Positions 59,470-64,000 of a stretch of 64,000 nt of DNA are shown piece after piece. This DNA is from Trebouxia sp. TZW2008 (lineage: Eukaryota; Chlorophyta; Trebouxiophyceae; Trebouxiales; Trebouxiaceae), in NCBI GenBank assembly GCA_002118135.1, contig BDIU01000186.1:1-64000 (forward strand), written 5' to 3'. Each line of letters begins with the position of its first letter. Position 1 is the first letter of the stretch. Position numbers and translations under genes: made by a program. Under the pieces are notes generated by a model. It did no database searches. It saw only the letters and a list, made by a program, of their open reading frames with translations, and had not been told where the DNA came from.

Positions 59470-59966
59470 ATGGCCACCCTTGGTGGGCAGGCTTTGAACG
59501 CGCAGCTGCCGAGCCTGACAACTACAGCGCTTCAACTATCCAGATTGGCGTGGCTACAAATGCCCACTGCTCTGACTAGTCTGTCCATCTGGCCACAAGA
59601 GCCAGAGGACGCTGCCTGGCTTATGGGCAGAAGAGACAAACGGACACGCAAAGGCAAAATCTTCAAAGGCTCCTCAGGCAATGTGAGAAATCTTGGCATA
59701 GCACAACAGCACATGCAGCATGTTATTGGTGGATTGACACACTGGTGTCAATGCAGACAAGAGCCAAGAAGCCACAGCAACCATCTTTAGAATGGCAGCG
59801 ACAACAGCAACAAACAGCAGCTGCACAAAAGCCAATTCCAGTTCCGTACCCTCCTACTTCTAAGTCTGATCTGGGAAAAGCTTCAGGCCAAGCACTTTTA
59901 CCAGACCCAGCTTCAGAACAAGCGCAACTGCCAGAACCAGCTGCTGAACCTAAGCTGTCAGTGTGA
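59470..59966 (+). CDS. Organellar 30S ribosomal protein bTHX (S31/Thx)
   Basis: Exons 59470-59682 and 59757-59966 join in phase 0 to 140 residues. The signature MGRRDKRTRKGKIFKGSSGN (residues 52-71) continues across the intron as TRAKKPQQPS, which is the bacterial Thx pattern (MGKGDRRTRRGK, ending in YG-R-K). The first 51 residues are a Leu/Thr/Ser/Ala-rich presequence with few acidic residues until WPQEPEDAA. The C-terminal 60 residues are Gln/Pro-rich and not part of the fold. bTHX binds the head of the small ribosomal subunit. Plastid and mitochondrial versions exist in plants, and I cannot decide between them. The gene is convergent with the ARM gene, 75 bp away. Confidence 0.85.
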
Positions 59967-60041
59967 GCATTGATGCAAACCAAGCAGCACAAAAACCATT
60001 GACATGACATACAAGCACTAAGCACTCTGCGCTACCATAAC

Positions 60042-63000
60042 TTATTTGCGTCTCCAGTAATGACCAACAATGACAACTGCAACAGATACAGCAATAGTGA
60101 TGACGCTCCACCCAATGACTTCTGCACACTTGAGGACGTATGCTGTTGTTGTCAATGTGTTGATCAGATAATGCCCAGCAGTTGAGATCATGTCTGCATC
60201 AGCATTGCCAGCTCCCAGATCCTTCTGCAGCCACAGTGTGTCTCTTTCAACGTAGGTGTTCAATTACAAACTAATGCATCTGGCTTGGTGGCATCAATGA
60301 ATTGCATGTCAAGTCTAATAGAGCTCCATTTGATTCACTGGAAGCAGAAGCAGAGTCATTGCTGTTAAGGTGAAAGGTGTACATGCACGTTAAGACATTT
60401 GTGCAGGACAAAATTGGTGATGAAAGCATTATGTATAAGCAGATAGATTAACTATTGCGCTCAAGCTGCTCGTTGCACAGCAAATAGGCATCTTGGCATA
60501 AATCCCAGACAAGGCTGCCGAAACACAATCGCTCCCCCTGCATTGACTGCAGAAATCAGTTGCCACGTTCACTTGCTGCGCAACTGCACTGCATGCGTCA
60601 TGCACACAGAGGCCGCTGATCAAGGCCCAAGCCTCATCAAGCTAACTGGGCATCACAGAAACATGGCATACAGCCAGATGCAGCCTCGCCTCTGATTCCC
60701 TGTGGCTTGATACTGATGCACAGCTCAGGCATAGTCAAACTACTGTAGGCAGATCACATGAACAACAAAAGTGGAAAAACCAGACCTCGTAGTCTCTGAG
60801 AGCTGCCTGCAGCAGTGGCAGGATTCCTGCCTCAAGTGCTGCCTCTGTAGCAGGCTCATAGGGGTCGCCCCCCTCCCTAATCAAGACAGCTAGACTGAAT
60901 AGAGTTGCCCACAGCACCTCCTCACTGTTGCCCTGGTATCTCGCCATTGCTGCAGCAATAAGCTTGGGCACACCTGCCTCCACCTGTTGCTGCCTGATGG
61001 CATCATGAACCACATCCTCACCCTGCGTGTAAACATACAGGTATCGGACTGGAGGCAAATAGACTAGACTAGCCTTGGTGGGACCAGAACAGGGTGGCCC
61101 ATAGCACCTCCTCGCTGTTGCCCTGGTATCTAGACATTGCAGCGGCAATGAGCTTGGGCACACATGCTTTCTTCTGCTGCTACCGGATTGCACCATGCAT
61201 CACATCCTCCCCCTGTATATAGCCATACTGCGCTTTGCTATTTGTTCAAGTCTCTAGACAAATGCAGCGGCAATGACCATGGGCACACCTGCCTCCACTT
61301 GCTGCTGCCTTATGGCATCATGTACAACATTCCTCGCCCTGTATCTAACCATACGATTGCTAGACTAGATCAAAGCAAAGGAGACTAGACTAGGCTAGCC
61401 CAGACTGGACTAGCCTAGACTAACCTAGACTGGGAGCCTCTGCAAGGACAGGCAGTTGTGGGTAGATACTTCGCTAGAGGAGAGTACATGGGACTGGAGC
61501 ACATGTGCCTCTGCATAAGCTGGCTGGCCTGCCTGTGCCAGCTAACCCCAGTCCAGACGTGACACATTCACTGTTGACCGTGTTGAGTGATTTGCAGGTG
61601 ATAGAGACGAGACAGGCAAGGCTGACCTGACAGGGTGTTTACATGCAACAATTCCTACATGCGATAATTGCTATTGGACGCTTGTGGGCAGGCATACCTG
61701 GCCTGGCACGCCCAGCACAACAAGGGGCTTGGAGTCATCAGCTCTGCCACGGCATGTCAGCTTTGCAGCAGTAAAGCAATTGCATGTGCAATGACTGCTA
61801 CTGTATGCCTGTGCAAAGGCATACCTGGCCTAGCACGCCCAGCACGACAAGGGCCTTGGCTTGGATGTCAATGTCCTCTGGATGTTGCTGCAAGGCTGCC
61901 AACACTGGCTGCAAAGCTAACTGTGACAGATGAGCCTGCATCGCAATCAGAAGGGATGCTTAATGCATATTCTTGTGTGGTGCATGTAATGCATACTGTT
62001 GTGTGGTGCATGCATCCAAGCAATGGCGAGTTTTTGTGGATGGGTTGGGTACAGTGCAGCAGGCAGACTTTCTTTCTGATCTAGTAGCAACAAGCATTCA
62101 GAGAGAGACTTGATGATGCAAAGCCTGACATGGAGAGCTTGTGTCCAAGACAAGTTGTGCTGCGGAGTCATGAATCAGGTATGGCTGCACTGAGCTGTGC
62201 TCGCTTGCCTGTGGCGCACATGTCTTAATAGATCTCAGCAGAACAGCATAGCAATCAAGCCGGGCAGTACAAAGCACAAGACACAACACGCAAAACAAAG
62301 CAGCGCACCAAGATGCTAGAAGGTGACTGATTCCAATGAAATTAAGGGTAGAGCATGGCACAGGTTTGTTGAAGTGGGATGCCTGAGCTTGCCTGCATCA
62401 CGACGTTTTCAAGTGCCAAGGGGATGAAGCACAGCAGAGTATTCAGCTGCACAAGGATGGCATACAGGATAAGGAGGCGAGCAAGGCAAACCCTTCTGGA
62501 AAACGTCATGACATAAGCATGATCAACTGGCATACTTGCCTGCATCATGATGTTCTCCAGTGCCAAGGGGATGAAGCACAACAGGGCGCTGAGCTGCACA
62601 GTTGTCTGGCCGTTGAAGCGCTGCATGGCTGCAACCACTGCCTCCACCCCACGAGCCTCTGCCACCCGGAACTGGTTTGCCTGTAGGCTATAGGCAATTG
62701 CATAGGCAAGAGGCAATAGGCAAGAGGCAATAGGCAATAGGCTATAGGCAATAGGCAAGAGGCAATAGGCTACAGGCAATAGGCTACAGGCAATAGGCAA
62801 TAGGCAATAGGCAACAGGCAAGAGGCAATAGGCTATAGGCAATAGGCTATAGGCAATAGGCAATAGGCTATAGGCAATAGGCTATAGGCAATAGGCTATA
62901 GGCAATAGGCTATAGGCTATAGGCAATTCGCTATAGGCAATTGCATAGGCAAGAGGCAATAGGCTGGAATTGCACAGGTAATAGCGATTGCATAGGACAT

Positions 63001-63108
63001 AGGCAGTTGCATAGGCAATAGGCGATTGCATGGAGAAACTGCAATTGCATTGGCAAGCACGAGATGCTGTATGGTGGTCAGGATGGCTGTTTGCATGGTG
63101 CCCGGCGG

Positions 63109-63151
<43 letters not shown>

Positions 63152-64000
63152 GTTGTTGCGGGAGAGGTGACCTGGCAAATGGATCCACTGCCTCGCACAA
63201 GGGCCATGAAGGCCAGGCAGCAGTTGCACTGCACCCCCTCATGCTTCTGCCATGCCTCCATCACCTTGGTCACCAGCTCAATACCTGCGTCATCCATATT
63301 TAGCTTGGCAATTTTGCTGAGAGCCAGCGGACAGCTGGTTGTGCACTGCAATGCCCAGTTGCTGTCTCGACGCTGGTTGCTAATTACTAGCCACATACAG
63401 CAACAGGCTATTGCTCCATAGCATTTGCACAGACTATAATTCACCATCAACCCAGCACATTGCTAATAGACAGTGGAAAAAAGCTTGCTCTCCTTCCTGC
63501 TGATGTCAGCAGTTTTTGCAGGGCGTTGTCGCGAAGCATGAACACATACAGTATGCGCCATACATACATCACATATGTCATGAAGCATTGTATAGAAGTG
63601 GGCAATTGTCCTTACCATCTGTTTGCGCCACTTCCTCTCTGACATCATCACCGTTCCAGGTCAGCAAGGCTTACAGCATCTTTACAGCATTGATCCACAT
63701 ATACACTTATGCTAATGGCAGTCAAGCATCACACAGCAAAAAAATTGTGACTCACCATCCGTTTGCGCCACTTGCTCTCGGACATCGTCATCATTCCAGG
63801 ACAGGCGAGCCAAAGCCTCTAGAGCACTGAGCACTGTAAGGGCCTCTGAGGCAGGGTCCTCCAGCTGCCTCATACACACTTCTAGCTACAGAATCACGTT
63901 CCAAAACATGTTGATAGACATCATAAAGGGAGGCTTTGTGCTCAGCTCAGCTTCTTGAGTATTGGCCTGCACACCTTTGATGTTGTTGGCAGCCAGAAGC
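60042..64000 (-). CDS. Armadillo-repeat protein with C-terminal membrane helix (5' end beyond window)
   Basis: Readable minus-strand exons are 63881-63756, about 63302-63172, 62671-62540, possibly 62446-62393, 61908-61825, 61022-60786 and 60224-60042. Repeats show the ARM pattern of three short helices: [60 protein letters not shown] followed by [40 protein letters not shown] and [20 protein letters not shown]. The last exon ends [20 protein letters not shown] then GHYWRRK, a tail-anchor-like membrane helix. The joins of the last five exons are in phase 0. The donors after 62540 and 62393 are GCAAG (GC-AG). The closest known group cannot be named; ARM proteins serve as binding scaffolds. More exons lie upstream and perhaps between 63170 and 63750. 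Confidence 0.75.
61083..61345 (-). repeat. Two echoes of the ARM exon 61022-60786 5' end
   Basis: 61083-61215 copies GTTGCCCTGGTATCT, GCAATGAGCTTGGGCACAC and CACATCCTC. 61255-61345 copies GCGGCAATGACCATGGGCAC and the TGCTGCCT-ATGGCATCATG part. Both carry GGGCGAGG or GGGGGAGGATGTG-like starts after a TACAG-like site. Confidence 0.85.
61375..61440. repeat. CTAGACTAG-type short repeat
   Basis: Overlapping AGACTAGACTAGG and CTAGCCTAGACTAACCTAG words lie in an ARM-gene intron. Confidence 0.7.
61685..61745 (-). repeat. Echo of the ARM exon 61908-61825 3' end
   Basis: GCATACCTGGCCTGGCACGC and CCAGCACAACAAGGG repeat 61818-61853. The minus strand reads [11 protein letters not shown] followed by the same GTATGCC donor. 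Confidence 0.85.
62684..63030. repeat. ATAGGCA/ATAGGCT minisatellite
   Basis: Dozens of 6-14 bp units built from ATAGGCAATAGGC, GCTATAGGC and AAGAGGC fill the intron next to the ARM exon 62671-62540. In the sense of the gene it is rich in GCCTATT. Pro/Leu/Ala/Tyr-rich open frames through it are artefacts. Confidence 0.95.
63110..63150. repeat. 41-base G homopolymer
   Basis: The plus strand has 41 G in a row; the ARM transcript would carry C41 about 22 bases after the donor at 63171. The true length is doubtful because such runs are error-prone. Confidence 0.9.
63612..63660 (-). repeat. Echo of the ARM exon 63881-63756 3' end
   Basis: On the minus strand it reads [15 protein letters not shown] against [15 protein letters not shown] in the exon and keeps a GATG|GTAAGG donor. 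No acceptor is evident before it. Confidence 0.85.

Noticed and set aside
59230..59535. Minus-strand open frame of 101 codons over the bTHX start
   Set aside because: No family match, and it overlaps the well-supported bTHX exon on the plus strand.
62342..62863. Open frame with repeated [14 protein letters not shown]
   Set aside because: Translation of the ATAGGCA minisatellite; only the part 62671-62540 is an ARM exon.
63026..63421. Poly-glycine and poly-proline open frames
   Set aside because: Products of the 41-base G run; the ARM exon on the minus strand explains the flanking coding signal.
1..64000. tRNA or rRNA genes
   Set aside because: No cloverleaf with the usual TTCRANNC and A-box words was noticed on reading; tRNAscan was not available.

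Overview
The window is nuclear DNA from an intron-rich green alga, most likely a chlorophyte. The case rests on gene content: an ARC6-type chloroplast division protein, an ABA4-type carotenoid protein of the chloroplast, a bTHX organellar ribosomal protein and a zinc-ribbon ClpX, all split by short introns that almost always end in TGCAG. I read about 80 introns by eye. In the well-supported genes the reading frame is kept through every junction, which is the main evidence for the exon models. Nothing here is bacterial or organellar DNA.

Layout. 1-709: decayed non-LTR retrotransposon (-). 835-2210: weak candidate gene (+). 3217-8130: SLC30A9-type mitochondrial zinc transporter (+). 8131-10294: no gene, one 102-bp minisatellite. 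10295-10711: weak gene (-). 11187-22841: a 14-exon gene for a ~1761-residue low-complexity protein of unknown function (+). 23812-26026 and 26563-28076: two paralogous short-chain dehydrogenases (-). 28473-32105: a third, FabG-like SDR (+), divergent from the second. 32497-33054: small unknown gene (-). 33313-34981: TspO/TSPO (+). 35226-35665: small basic protein (-). 35839-37380: unknown nuclear-type protein (+). 37996-45765: ARC6/Ftn2 plastid division protein (+). 46295-48101: ABA4/DUF4281 (+). 49305-49963: small acidic protein interrupted by one in-frame TGA (-). 50295-51189: SAP30BP/HCNGP (+). 51594-58958: ClpX (-). 59470-59966: bTHX ribosomal protein (+). 60042 to beyond 64000: ARM-repeat protein with a C-terminal membrane anchor (-). 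Most neighbours are divergent or convergent pairs with 75-600 bp between them; several genes serve organelles (zinc export, protein unfolding, translation, plastid division, carotenoids).

The most unusual feature is how often introns and 3' flanks carry 1-7 decayed tandem copies ('echoes') of the adjacent exon edge together with its splice site. I see this in at least eight genes: SLC30A9, the 1761-residue protein, two SDRs, ARC6, SAP30BP, ClpX and the ARM protein. At least one echo looks like a newly usable in-phase exon (21415-21522) and another may be (62393-62446). Second, five copies of a ~160-180 bp MITE with TA-type ends lie in introns, four of them 15-52 bp upstream of a 3' splice site and one forming part of a 5' splice site. 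Third, GC-AG introns are more frequent than usual. All exon coordinates are hand-read and lack transcript support.
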